Of a stretch of DNA of 64,000 nucleotides, positions 25,408-34,109 are shown in pieces (position 1 is the stretch's first letter; each line of letters begins with the position of its first letter). The notes under the pieces are model-generated. The model was not told the origin of the DNA. It was given only the letters and a program-made list of their open reading frames with translations, and ran no database searches. The stretch is from Chryseobacterium arthrosphaerae (GTDB lineage Bacteria; Bacteroidota; Bacteroidia; Flavobacteriales; Weeksellaceae): contig NZ_MAYG01000001.1 of assembly GCF_001684965.1 (NCBI RefSeq), positions 2,542,001-2,606,000 on the forward strand, written 5' to 3'. Position numbers and translations under genes: made by a program.

Positions 25408-27480
25408 ATGTCATTACACTTTAATCCACGAGATATTACATGGCTTGCCTTTAATGAAAGGGTTTTACAGGAAGCCATGGATGAAAAAGTTCCTTTGCAT
25501 TTAAGAATACGTTTCCTCGGAATCTTTTCCAACAATCTGGATGAATTCTTCAGGGTACGTGTTGCCGGATTAAAGCGCGCCATGGATTTTAAAGAAAAAG
25601 TGATTGCCGAGTCTTTTTACCAGCCACCTTCCAAAATTCTTCAGCGGATCAATGAGGTTGTCATGAGGCAACAGCAAAACTTTGACAAAACATGGAAAAA
25701 GATCCAGACAGAAATGGCTGACCATAAGGTTTTTATCAAGAATTCGAAAAACCTGACCGCCAAACAGAAAGAATTTGTAAGACAATATTTCGATGAAGTG
25801 GTGGAATCTAATGTAATTCCTATTCTTCTTCATGAAAATACGCCGATGCCTTATCTCAGAGATAAGAGCCTTTATCTTGGGGTAGCCATGCGAAAAAAAG
25901 ACTGGCAATATTCCAGCAATTATGCCATCATTGAAATCCCGTCCCGTTTTGTAGGAAGGTTTGTATTGCTTCCTACGGAAGATCCGGAAGAGAAAAATGT
26001 AATGCTGCTGGAAGATGTGATCACTTTTAACCTTCCGCATATTTTCTCATATTTCGGATATGATGAGTTTGCCGCCAATGCCTTTAAAGTAACCAAAGAC
26101 GCGGAGCTTGATCTGGACAACGATATCAGGACCAACTTTGCAGAAAAAATAGAAAAAGGACTTAAAAACAGGAGAAAAGGAAAACCTACCCGTTTTGTTT
26201 TTGATAAAGATATGGACAAGGCCCTGCTGGAACTTCTTATCAGAAAACTGAATCTGACCAAGAAAGACAGCATTATTCCGGGAGGAAAAATCCATAATTT
26301 CAAACATTTCATGGACTTTCCGGACGTCTTTGAAACCTATGAAAGACCTGTAGAAAGAACTTCATTTACCCACCAGGCTTTTGAGCATGGGGAAAGAGTT
26401 ACAGATGTAATCATGAAGGAAGATGTACTTCTTACCTTCCCTTATCATAAATACAATCCGGTGATTGACCTTCTGCGTGAGGCAGCAATGGATCCGGATG
26501 TAAAATCTATACAGATTACCGCTTACCGTCTGGCAAGCAACTCAAAAATCATCAACGCACTCATCTATGCGGCCAGAAATGGTAAGGAGGTTACCGTAAT
26601 GCTTGAACTTCAGGCCAGGTTTGATGAAGAATCCAATCTGGAATGGAAAGATATGCTGGAACCGGAAGGAATTACTGTTCTTATTGGAATTCCTAACAAA
26701 AAAGTACATGCCAAATTGTGTGTCATCAAAAAAAGATCGCACAATAAAACCATTCAATACGGATTTGTAAGCACCGGAAACTTCAACGAAAAAACGGCCC
26801 GCATCTACGGAGACCATTTGCTGATGACTTCTGACAGGGGCATCATGGCAGATATTAATAAGGTATTCAATGTGCTGAAAAAACCAAAGGACGATTTTCT
26901 TCCGGTTTTAAAAACATGCAAAAACTTATTAGTCTGTCCGCAGTTTATGCGTGATAAGATTTTTCATCATATAGACAAGGAAATTGAAGAAGCCAAAGCA
27001 GGAAGAAAGGCAGAAATCATTGTAAAAGTAAACTCTTTAAGTGACAGGCTGCTGATTGAAAGATTATATGATGCAGCCAAAGCAGGGGTTATCATAAGAC
27101 TGATCGTAAGAGGTATTTATTGTGCCGTAAACCAGAAGGAATTTAAAGAGAAGATTAAAGCCATCAGTATTGTTGACGAATATCTGGAACATGCCCGGGT
27201 AATGTATTTCTATAACAAAGGAGCAGAAGATATGTATATTTCCTCCGCAGACTGGATGACCAGAAACCTTGATTACAGAATAGAAGCCGCTGCCAGGATC
27301 ACAGACAAAAACCTTAAAAAAGAATTGAAAGATATCCTGGACATCCAGCTCAGAGATAACGTCAAAGCAAGGATCTTAGACAAAAGGCTGAGCAATGAAT
27401 ATGTAAGAAATGATAAAAAAGAATGCCGATCACAAATAGAAACCTATAAATATTTGAAAGCTAAAACGAATAAAAAATGA
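25408..27480 (+). CDS. ppk1: polyphosphate kinase 1
   Basis: Reversibly transfers the terminal phosphate of ATP to polyphosphate chains. 690 residues, normal length. The N-terminal domain begins FNPRDITWLAFNERVLQEA with the conserved FLGIFSNNLDEFFRVRVAG. The phospholipase-D-like catalytic domains include the autophosphorylated histidine His434 in KKVHAKLCVIKKR, the region FVSTGNFNEKTARIYGDHLL, and the second-domain text SSADWMTRNLDYRIEAA. ppx begins inside its stop codon (ATGA overlap), so synthesis and degradation are translationally coupled. Confidence 0.97.
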   Translation: MSLHFNPRDITWLAFNERVLQEAMDEKVPLHLRIRFLGIFSNNLDEFFRVRVAGLKRAMDFKEKVIAESFYQPPSKILQRINEVVMRQQQNFDKTWKKIQTEMADHKVFIKNSKNLTAKQKEFVRQYFDEVVESNVIPILLHENTPMPYLRDKSLYLGVAMRKKDWQYSSNYAIIEIPSRFVGRFVLLPTEDPEEKNVMLLEDVITFNLPHIFSYFGYDEFAANAFKVTKDAELDLDNDIRTNFAEKIEKGLKNRRKGKPTRFVFDKDMDKALLELLIRKLNLTKKDSIIPGGKIHNFKHFMDFPDVFETYERPVERTSFTHQAFEHGERVTDVIMKEDVLLTFPYHKYNPVIDLLREAAMDPDVKSIQITAYRLASNSKIINALIYAARNGKEVTVMLELQARFDEESNLEWKDMLEPEGITVLIGIPNKKVHAKLCVIKKRSHNKTIQYGFVSTGNFNEKTARIYGDHLLMTSDRGIMADINKVFNVLKKPKDDFLPVLKTCKNLLVCPQFMRDKIFHHIDKEIEEAKAGRKAEIIVKVNSLSDRLLIERLYDAAKAGVIIRLIVRGIYCAVNQKEFKEKIKAISIVDEYLEHARVMYFYNKGAEDMYISSADWMTRNLDYRIEAAARITDKNLKKELKDILDIQLRDNVKARILDKRLSNEYVRNDKKECRSQIETYKYLKAKTNKK

Positions 27481-28361
27481 AAATAGCAGCGATAGACATA
27501 GGAAGTAATGCAGCCCGACTTCTTATCAATGAAGTAAAGATCAACAACAGAAAACCTGAATTCATCAAACTTAACCTTCTCAGAATCCCTCTGAGGCTGG
27601 GAATGGATGTATTCACCATCGGAAAAATAGGCCCGGAAAGAGAAAAAATGGTCATTGATTCTATGAAGATTTTCAGTGACCTGATGAAAATCTATAAAGT
27701 AGACCACTACAGAGCCTGTGCCACCAGTGCCATGCGTGACGCTGCCAATGGAAACGAGATCATCAGCCAGGTGAAGGAAACTTCCGGAATCAATATTGAG
27801 ATCATCTCTGGAGACGAAGAGGCCACCCTGATCTATGAAAACCACGTAGCTGAAGGTCTTGACAAAGAATTTGCCTACCTGTATATTGACGTGGGAGGAG
27901 GTTCCACAGAGCTTACTTTCTATGAAAACGGTAAAATGGTATACGAAAGATCCTTCAATATCGGAACGATCCGCCTTCTGAACAACCTGGTTACAATAGA
28001 CAACTGGAAAGAAATGAAGGAAGAGATCAGAAAAAATATCAACAGCAAAAAACCAATCGTAGCCATCGGTTCAGGAGGAAATATCAATAAGGTATTCTCC
28101 ATGAGCAAGACGAAAGACGGCAAACCCATGTCTTTATCACATCTCAAGAAGGTTCACAAAGAGTTCAATGAGCTTTCTGTGGAAGAAAGAATGACAAAAT
28201 ACAGCCTCAGAGAAGACAGAGCCGATGTTTTGGTTCATGCCCTGAACATTTTCAACAATATCATGTCATGGTCTGATATCAACCGCATCTTTGTCCCGAA
28301 AATTTCAGTTGCAGACGGATTGATCCAGAATATCTACAGCCAGTTACAGCACAGAAAATAA
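27477..28361 (+). CDS. ppx: exopolyphosphatase (Ppx/GppA family)
   Basis: Releases phosphate from polyphosphate ends, or hydrolyses pppGpp in GppA members. 294 residues, the short form holding only the two ASKHA-fold ATPase-like domains without the C-terminal HD extension of E. coli Ppx. Motifs: AAIDIGSNAARLLI (phosphate-1), ATSAMRDAANG, and YIDVGGGSTELTFY (phosphate-2). Overlaps ppk1 by 4 bases. A hairpin terminator follows 20 bases after the stop. Confidence 0.93.
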   Translation: MKIAAIDIGSNAARLLINEVKINNRKPEFIKLNLLRIPLRLGMDVFTIGKIGPEREKMVIDSMKIFSDLMKIYKVDHYRACATSAMRDAANGNEIISQVKETSGINIEIISGDEEATLIYENHVAEGLDKEFAYLYIDVGGGSTELTFYENGKMVYERSFNIGTIRLLNNLVTIDNWKEMKEEIRKNINSKKPIVAIGSGGNINKVFSMSKTKDGKPMSLSHLKKVHKEFNELSVEERMTKYSLREDRADVLVHALNIFNNIMSWSDINRIFVPKISVADGLIQNIYSQLQHRK

Positions 28362-28380
28362 CGGTATACAACAATATAGT

Positions 28381-28415
28381 AAAACCGGCCCAATATTGAG
28401 CCGGTTTTATTTTTC
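28381..28415 (+). terminator. terminator of ppk1-ppx
   Basis: AAAACCGGC (28381-28389), 10-base loop, GCCGGTTTT (28400-28408), then ATTTTT. Confidence 0.88.
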
Positions 28416-28417
28416 AG

Positions 28418-28500
28418 GAGCTGTTTCCCGCTTTCCGCTGTATCTTTTTCCCCTTCCTGATACCCAGACAGAAAAAGGATGCCGCTGCAATCGGGGCTGG
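28418..28500. repeat. imperfect palindromic intergenic element
   Basis: CCCGCTTTCCGC near the left end and GCAATCGGGGC near the right, with TATCTTTTTC and GAAAAAGGAT complementary in between, giving an interrupted long hairpin. It recalls a dispersed palindromic element common in Flavobacteriia; that identity is from memory and only one copy is in this window. Confidence 0.45.
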
Positions 28501-28529
28501 ATATTCCCATACTTTACTACCCTTCCGTT

Positions 28530-28551
28530 ATTGCGAGCAAAGCGAAGCAAT
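28530..28551. repeat. short dispersed-type repeat (ATTGCGAGCAAAGCGAAGCAAT type)
   Basis: 22 bases bounded by ATTGC and its complement GCAAT, with GAGCAAAGCGAA inside. I recall this motif as widely scattered in Bacteroidota and other genomes; only one copy occurs here. Confidence 0.45.
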
Positions 28552-28600
28552 CTAATCATCACTGTAAACAGGAATAATTCATACAAAACATCATATTTTT

Positions 28601-28672
28601 CAGGTTTTGGCTAAAGCCAGTGGAATATTTTAAATTAATCTGGCCGGGCTAAAGCCCGCCCCAACTGATATC
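28601..28672 (+). repeat. GGCTAAAGCC paired-hairpin repeat, copy 1
   Basis: Starts GGTTTTGGCTAAAGCC, then an AT-rich spacer, then GGGCTAAAGCCCG and ACTGATA. Two mini-hairpins with TAAA loops lie about 40 bases apart. Related copies are at 58959-59033 and 63929-64000. Confidence 0.75.
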
Positions 28673-28754
28673 CGTATAAATAATTGCAATATCTTATATT
28701 TTTTTAAAGTAATTCCCCCGTTCCATCCGTCATGCAACTATCAATAGCAAAACA

Positions 28755-29408
28755 ATGGACTCAATAAAAATAATTCTTACCGGCGCTACAGGAATGGTAG
28801 GTGAAGGTGTTTTAATGGAATGCCTTGAAAATCCCAATGTTTCCGGAATACTCAGTATAAGCAGAAAACCGTCAGGAAAAAAGCATCCTAAGCTGAAGGA
28901 ATATCTCATCCCTGACTTTCTGTCAATCAATATCCATGATGAAAATCTGAAAGGCTATGATGCCTGTTTCTTCTGTGCCGGGATCAGCAGTGTAGGGATG
29001 AATGAAGATGAATATACTAAAATTACTTATGATACCACTATCCGCTTTGCAGAAGCAGTACTTCATCAGAATCCGGAAATGGTTTTCAGCTATGTATCCG
29101 GAGCAGGTACAGACAGCACAGAAAGCGGAAAGCTGATGTGGGCAAGGGTAAAAGGAAGAACAGAGAATGCTCTGAAAAAAATGAACTTCAGAGGAGCTTA
29201 CAATTTCAGACCCGGATTTATGAAACCTGTTGACGGCCAATTGAATGTAAAATGGTTTTTCAAACCTTTTATTTGGATTTTCCCTGTTTTTTTACCGACA
29301 AAATCATTAACTTTACACGAAGTAGGAAGAGCAATGATCAGTGTCACACAAAAGGGATATCCTACAGCAACTTTAGAAATTAGAGATATTAAAAATTTAG
29401 CGATATGA
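28755..29408 (+). CDS. NAD(P)-binding Rossmann-fold protein (atypical short-chain dehydrogenase/epimerase type)
   Basis: 217 residues. N-terminal nucleotide-binding motif ILTGATGMVGEGVLMECL (GxxGxxG type). Later FFCAGISSVG, YVSGAGTDSTESGKLMWARV (the lysine and serine region of atypical SDRs) and FRPGFMKPVDG. It resembles the HTATIP2/YbjT-like group, which usually act as oxidoreductases or NADP sensors; the substrate is unknown. Its stop codon overlaps the ATG of a 49-residue membrane peptide gene. Confidence 0.85.
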   Translation: MDSIKIILTGATGMVGEGVLMECLENPNVSGILSISRKPSGKKHPKLKEYLIPDFLSINIHDENLKGYDACFFCAGISSVGMNEDEYTKITYDTTIRFAEAVLHQNPEMVFSYVSGAGTDSTESGKLMWARVKGRTENALKKMNFRGAYNFRPGFMKPVDGQLNVKWFFKPFIWIFPVFLPTKSLTLHEVGRAMISVTQKGYPTATLEIRDIKNLAI

Positions 29409-29554
29409 GAGACATGTTAAAAAGAATTGTTCTGGTTATTTTTGTACTCTTGGTTCTGACTGCAATTTCAGGATTTTTCTATATGCAGAAACATCCGCTG
29501 GAAGGCAGCAAGGCAGGAAAAATTTTAAACTTTTCAGGAAAATCAGTGAGATAA
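29405..29554 (+). CDS. small single-span membrane protein translationally coupled to the Rossmann protein
   Basis: 49-residue ORF, MRDMLKRIVLVIFVLLVLTA at the start: a basic end, then one hydrophobic span (about residues 8-26), then a basic C-terminal tail. It starts at the ATGA overlap with the upstream stop codon, which supports real translation. No family recognised. Confidence 0.6.
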   Translation: MRDMLKRIVLVIFVLLVLTAISGFFYMQKHPLEGSKAGKILNFSGKSVR

Positions 29555-29695
29555 CTGACTCTGTATTTTATTTGTTGAACTTTTATTTTATCTTGTATCA
29601 GAAACAAACCTATTTTTTAAACATTTCTTAAAATTCCATTAAAATAGTTGCGAAACATAAAGTTCATTTTTGTATGTATCTAATTGAAGTACAAA

Positions 29696-32600
29696 ATGAT
29701 CAACAACTACCTATTAAAAGGGTCTGTCATTGCCGCATTCTTTTTTCAGAGCGCACTTTCCGGACAGACGCTGATCCATTACTGGAATTTTAACAACAAT
29801 ACTTCCGAAGCCTCTGTCACAACTCCTTCTTCTACCCTTGTCAATGGTTCCCTTACAGCCATAGCGGGTGGCACAAGTATCATCGATTTTGCGAACGGTA
29901 CCGGACAGAACTTTAATGTGGATAATCTGAATGCCAGAAACAGTGATCCTTCCGGAACTCACCTGAGATTCAACAATCCTATCGGAGGAGCCCTGCAGTT
30001 TACTATTCCGACAACGGGATACCAGAACATTGTTGTGAAGTTTTCTACCCGGAGATCCGGTCAGGGAGCAGGAACACAGACATGGTTTTACTCAACAGAC
30101 GGAACTACGTTTGTTCCGTATCAGACCGTGAATCCTCAGGATGCCAATCCACAGCTGGTTACTTTAGATTTTTCAGCCGTTCCGGGAGCTTCCGATAATC
30201 CCAATTTCAAACTAAAAGTTGAATTTACCGCTACCGGAGGAGGAACAGGGGGTAACAACCGCTTTGATAATTTCACAGTAGACGCAAGCCCAGCAGGAGG
30301 TGCGGATACCACTCCGCCCACTGTTACCTATCTTCCGGCCCATAATACCAATAATGCCTCTACCGCTGTAAATCCGACAATCGCTTTTAACGAAAATGTA
30401 AGACTTACAGATAATTCAGCAATCAACGATTCTAATGCACAAAGCCTAGTAGAATTCCGTCTGGGAAATGCTACAGGTACACAGGTTCCCTTCACCACTG
30501 CTTTCAGCAACAACACCATCACCCTAATCCCTGCATCCGGCTTAGTGCCGGGACAGACCTATTATGTAGCACTTAAACCCAATATGGTTGAGGATTTCAG
30601 TGATAATGGAGTAACGTCAGTAACGTCCAGTACTTTTACCACAGCAGGTACCACCATTTCTTTAGATAAAAATTTCATTAAAGTCAATGAAAATGCAGGA
30701 AACCTGGCATTTAAAATCAATATTGCAAACCCTTCAGCTGCTACAGTCAATCTTGTTGTGAAGCCGGCTCCTTTCAGCACGGCAGATAATAATGACTTTA
30801 CATTAGTGAATCAAACGATCAATATCACGCCTTCCACCAACAGTTATACCGTTACTATTCCTATTATTGACGACAGCCTGGAAGAGCAGCAGGCTGAATA
30901 TTTCGTGGTAAGCCTTGAAAATCCGTCCGGAGCGACCATTTCCGGAGATAATTCAGCAACGGTTTATATTGTGGATAATGATAAACAGGCCCCTGTACCT
31001 TCCCAGCAGATCCAGCTGAATTATATAGGAAGTTTTGATCCGTCAGGCAACAATAGCAGCTCTACGGAGATTGTTGTTCATGATCCTGCAACCCAGCGTT
31101 TATTTACAATCAGCTCACTTACGGATGTTTTTGATATTATTGATTTCAGCACACCTTCCACACCATCAGTTGTAAAAACAGTCAACATGGCTGCGTATGG
31201 AGGTATTACAAGTATTGCTGTGAAAAACGGAATCATCGCTGCCGCTTCCCCGAATACCAATCCGCAACAAAACGGATCTGTCGTATTCTTTGACATCAAC
31301 GGAAACTTCCTGAAGCAGGTTTCTGTAGGGGCTCTTCCGGATATGGTTACCTTCACACCTGACGGTACAAAAGTAGTTACGGCCAATGAAGGGGAACCCA
31401 ATGATGCCTACACTACAGATCCTGAAGGGACCATCAGTATCATCGATATTTCAGGAGGAATTGGAAACCTTACCCAGTCTCATGTGACCACTCTTAATTT
31501 CAATAATTTTGATTCCCAGGTGGCAGCATTAACGGCTACAGGATTAAGAAAAGTAAGAACCAACAATACTCTTTCCCAGGATCTGGAGCCGGAATACGTA
31601 ACCATCAGTGCAGACAGCCAGAAAGCATGGGTAACCCTGCAGGAAAACAATGCTATCGCTGAGGTTAATCTTTCCACGAAAACAATCACCGGAATCTGGG
31701 GACTGGGCAAAAAAGATATGAGCCTTCCGGGTAATGGCTTCGATGCTTCAGACAATAACGGAGAAATATTGATCGCCAACTGGCCGGTAAAGGCCTATTA
31801 CGTTCCTGATGCCGTACAGAATTACAAGGTCGGGAATACCCAATATATTGTAACGGCTAATGAAGGTGATGAAAAAGACCTTTCAGGATATAGCGAAAGA
31901 ACAACTGTAGGAGCTAACAGTTATATTTTAGATCCGGCAATTTTCCCTAATTCAGCACTATTAAAAGCTTCTCATAATTTAGGAAGATTCAGGGTTTCAT
32001 CTGCTACCGGAAATACGGACGGAGATACAGACTTTGAAGAAATGGCGGCACTGGGAGCACGATCATTCTCAATTTTCAATGCAGATACCAGGCAGATTGT
32101 ATATGACAGCGGGGACCAGTTCGAAAGATATATTGCAGCCAGCCATCCTTTGCTGTTCAATGTTGACAATGAATCCAATGCCGTTAAAAACAGAAGCCGT
32201 GCAAAAGGACCGGAACCTGAAGGAGTGGCATTAGGAACCATTAACGGACAGACTTACGCTTTCATTACCCTTGAACGGACCGGAGGAGTAATGGTCTACA
32301 ATATTACAGATCCTAACAACCCTACCTTCACAGATTATAAACATTCCCGTTCTACCTCTGCGTACGGCGGAGACAACGGCCCGGAAGGAATTATTTACAT
32401 CGCTCCGGAAAATACCACAACCAATAAAGGCTATGTCATCATTGCCAATGAGATCAGCGGAACATTATCAATGTATGAAGTGGCAATGCCACCAACTTTA
32501 GGAACGGTTGAAACAAAATCAGAAACAGCAACCTTCAATATATTCCCTAATCCTGTGAACAAAGGAAATACACTTTATTTCAACAGAAAGCAGGATTATG

Positions 32601-32734
32601 AATTGTATGATATGTCAGGAAAACTGATCGGAAAAGAGAAAAATGCTTTAACAATCAATACTGCAGCTCTTTCTGCAGGTGTTTACCTTGTGAAAACTTC
32701 AGAAGGACATTTGAAGAGAATCATTGTACAGTAA
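29696..32734 (+). CDS. T9SS-secreted choice-of-anchor I family protein with Ig-like and Calx-beta domains
   Basis: 1012 residues from ATG 29696; the in-frame TTG at 29684 is rejected. Signal peptide ending SALSGQ. Order: LamG-like N-terminal region with HYWNFNNNTSE and a DNA/sugar-binding-like beta domain (about 25-200); SbsA/Ig-like domain beginning DTTPPTVTYLPAHN (about 205-320); Calx-beta repeat with VKVNENAGNLAFKI-like text and EYFVVSLENPSGATI (about 325-430); choice-of-anchor I beta-propeller (about 445-920) with VVTANEGEPNDAYTTDPEGT and LEPEYVTISADSQKAWVTLQ; T9SS type A tail with FNIFPNPVNKGNTLYF to the end. The propeller family is often annotated as alkaline-phosphatase-like, without proof. 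Expected on the cell surface or released. Confidence 0.9.
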   Translation: MINNYLLKGSVIAAFFFQSALSGQTLIHYWNFNNNTSEASVTTPSSTLVNGSLTAIAGGTSIIDFANGTGQNFNVDNLNARNSDPSGTHLRFNNPIGGALQFTIPTTGYQNIVVKFSTRRSGQGAGTQTWFYSTDGTTFVPYQTVNPQDANPQLVTLDFSAVPGASDNPNFKLKVEFTATGGGTGGNNRFDNFTVDASPAGGADTTPPTVTYLPAHNTNNASTAVNPTIAFNENVRLTDNSAINDSNAQSLVEFRLGNATGTQVPFTTAFSNNTITLIPASGLVPGQTYYVALKPNMVEDFSDNGVTSVTSSTFTTAGTTISLDKNFIKVNENAGNLAFKINIANPSAATVNLVVKPAPFSTADNNDFTLVNQTINITPSTNSYTVTIPIIDDSLEEQQAEYFVVSLENPSGATISGDNSATVYIVDNDKQAPVPSQQIQLNYIGSFDPSGNNSSSTEIVVHDPATQRLFTISSLTDVFDIIDFSTPSTPSVVKTVNMAAYGGITSIAVKNGIIAAASPNTNPQQNGSVVFFDINGNFLKQVSVGALPDMVTFTPDGTKVVTANEGEPNDAYTTDPEGTISIIDISGGIGNLTQSHVTTLNFNNFDSQVAALTATGLRKVRTNNTLSQDLEPEYVTISADSQKAWVTLQENNAIAEVNLSTKTITGIWGLGKKDMSLPGNGFDASDNNGEILIANWPVKAYYVPDAVQNYKVGNTQYIVTANEGDEKDLSGYSERTTVGANSYILDPAIFPNSALLKASHNLGRFRVSSATGNTDGDTDFEEMAALGARSFSIFNADTRQIVYDSGDQFERYIAASHPLLFNVDNESNAVKNRSRAKGPEPEGVALGTINGQTYAFITLERTGGVMVYNITDPNNPTFTDYKHSRSTSAYGGDNGPEGIIYIAPENTTTNKGYVIIANEISGTLSMYEVAMPPTLGTVETKSETATFNIFPNPVNKGNTLYFNRKQDYELYDMSGKLIGKEKNALTINTAALSAGVYLVKTSEGHLKRIIVQ

Positions 32735-32759
32735 GGTTATTTTATAATTTAATTTTTTT

Positions 32760-32786
32760 AAGCTTCGGATATCCGAAGCTTTTTTA
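32760..32786 (+). terminator. terminator after the choice-of-anchor I gene
   Basis: Perfect 22-base palindrome with 11-bp arms (AAGCTTCGGAT and complement, 32760-32781) followed by TTTTTATT. Confidence 0.8.
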
Positions 32787-32906
32787 TTATGGAAACGATT
32801 GAAAATCTGCCTTCGTAAAGTTCAATATTTAAGATGATTTAACTTTTAATTGGCAGTACTTAATTTATTTTATGTCTATATTTATCCCCAACAAAACCAA
32901 ATCACA

Positions 32907-33299
32907 ATGAAAAATATTAAAACGATAGGCGTTCTTGCCTTCTTGCTGACCGGAACAGGAGTTGCATTTGCTCAATCCAGCAAAGTAGAATCCATAAAAG
33001 GCGTAGCACAATCCGATGGCAATAAAAAAGTAGAAGTGGAGGGCGTAGGCCATAAACTTAACTATACCCTTAACGGAGGAACGGTAGAAGTTTCAGGAGG
33101 GGATAATACGGTTACCGTGAAAGGAAGTGCCAAAAAGGTTTCCGTTTCAGGAACAGGCAATAAAGTCTATATCGACAGGGTAGATAAAGTTGCCATAGAA
33201 GGTGGTGGCAATACCGTATACTACAGAACTTCTGGAACAAAATCAGGAAAACCGGATGCCTCACTTACAGGGGTGGGAAATAAGGTAGTAAAACAATAA
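32907..33299 (+). CDS. DUF3060 secreted protein
   Basis: 130 residues from ATG 32907; 19 extra in-frame residues upstream have no signal-peptide logic. Signal peptide MKNIKTIGVLAFLLTGTGVAFA. The mature part is a run of short strands with a repeating G-x-x-N-x-V pattern: EGVGHKLNYTLNGGTVEVSG, GGDNTVTVKG, SGTGNKVYIDRV, GGGNTVYYRT, GVGNKVVKQ. This is the DUF3060 beta-solenoid-like family of unknown function. Periplasmic or surface. A hairpin terminator follows directly. Confidence 0.85.
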   Translation: MKNIKTIGVLAFLLTGTGVAFAQSSKVESIKGVAQSDGNKKVEVEGVGHKLNYTLNGGTVEVSGGDNTVTVKGSAKKVSVSGTGNKVYIDRVDKVAIEGGGNTVYYRTSGTKSGKPDASLTGVGNKVVKQ

Positions 33300-33301
33300 A
33301 T

Positions 33302-33343
33302 AAAAAAGGCTTGGATTGATCATCTGAGCCTTTATTTTTTATT
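33302..33343 (+). terminator. terminator after the DUF3060 gene
   Basis: AAAAAAGGCT (33302-33311) pairs with AGCCTTT (33327-33333), then ATTTTTTATTT. Confidence 0.75.
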
Positions 33344-33366
33344 TAAGATTGAAATCTCTGGTCTGT

Positions 33367-33404
33367 AAAACCCAATAGGTTTCAGAAACCTGTTAGGTTT
33401 ATTT
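33367..33404 (+). repeat. AACCnnACAGGTTTCAG-type hairpin repeat, copy 1
   Basis: Hairpin with AGGTTT-CAG-AAACCT core, flanked by AACC and GGTT and followed by TATTTAT. 33 of 38 positions match the terminator-like copy at 40221-40258. The rest of the gene-free stretch 33405-33632 shows nothing recognisable. Confidence 0.6.
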
Positions 33405-33632
33405 ATCTTCTGCACCCATAGAAGTTATTACAATCATTTCCCAATAATCAATATTGTCAATCCTCCAGTCCCCTGTGATTTGCCAAAACCAAACAGCTTC
33501 TGTGCATTATCCTATAATACTACCTCCCAGTTTTCAGCTTCTGACTTCCTCCCAAAAATCCTTTTAAGTATAAATTTCCTCCATAATTCTATAACATCGT
33601 GAGCAATATTCAATTTAATTTTACCCCACGAA

Positions 33633-34040
33633 ATGAAAAGGGTTTTCCACATACTGTTTCTCCTCCTCTATATAGTAGTTTCCTCAGGATTTACTACCAG
33701 CAGACACGTCTGTAAAGAAAATTCAAGCGAAATACATGTAGGGCTGAAAAAACTTTCTGACCTGGATTGCCCGAAATGCAAAGCCAATAAACAAAAAGAC
33801 CACAACGGCTGTTGCAAACTGGAGGTCAAAAAGATCTGTAAAGAAGATAACCTTCCCCACTCTTACAAAACCTCACCGGTAAAGTTTTTATCTGCTTCCA
33901 TTCCGTATTATACCTTAGGAACGGTATTTGACAATTCATCAGCATTTGCTGCTGAAAAACATGCTTTCTATTTTGACCCTTCAAAATACCATCTTAACTA
34001 CCCTTCCCTTTTTATCCTTCACTGCGTTTATAGAATTTAG
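33633..34040 (+). CDS. HYC_CC_PP family small exported protein
   Basis: 135 residues. Signal peptide MKRVFHILFLLLYIVVSSGF, then RHVCKENSS (the HYC-type motif, here HVC), a Cys pair CPKCK, and a CC pair in HNGCCKLEV: the Cys/His layout of the HYC_CC_PP family that is commonly encoded next to CusC/CusA-type metal efflux genes in Bacteroidota. The conserved C-terminal PP motif is not obvious here. It precedes the TolC/RND/adaptor genes by 69 bases on the same strand, so metal binding in the periplasm is a reasonable inference. Confidence 0.75.
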   Translation: MKRVFHILFLLLYIVVSSGFTTSRHVCKENSSEIHVGLKKLSDLDCPKCKANKQKDHNGCCKLEVKKICKEDNLPHSYKTSPVKFLSASIPYYTLGTVFDNSSAFAAEKHAFYFDPSKYHLNYPSLFILHCVYRI

Positions 34041-34109
34041 AATCTGTTGGATCATAACGTGATCCCTTCGGGGACTCCTATTTTTCAATTTTAATTCTAA
34101 AAATATTCT

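Noticed and set aside
25570..26312. Minus-strand open frames of 86-156 residues inside ppk1
   Set aside because: These are shadows of a well-conserved gene on the opposite strand, with no promoter or homology signal.
28396..28614. 72-residue open frame between ppx and the Rossmann gene
   Set aside because: It overlaps the ppx terminator and two repeat elements, has no protein-like composition, and looks like chance.
33405..33632. Possible small RNA in the gap before the efflux cluster
   Set aside because: No promoter plus terminator pair or stable fold could be recognised by eye; left as plain intergenic sequence.
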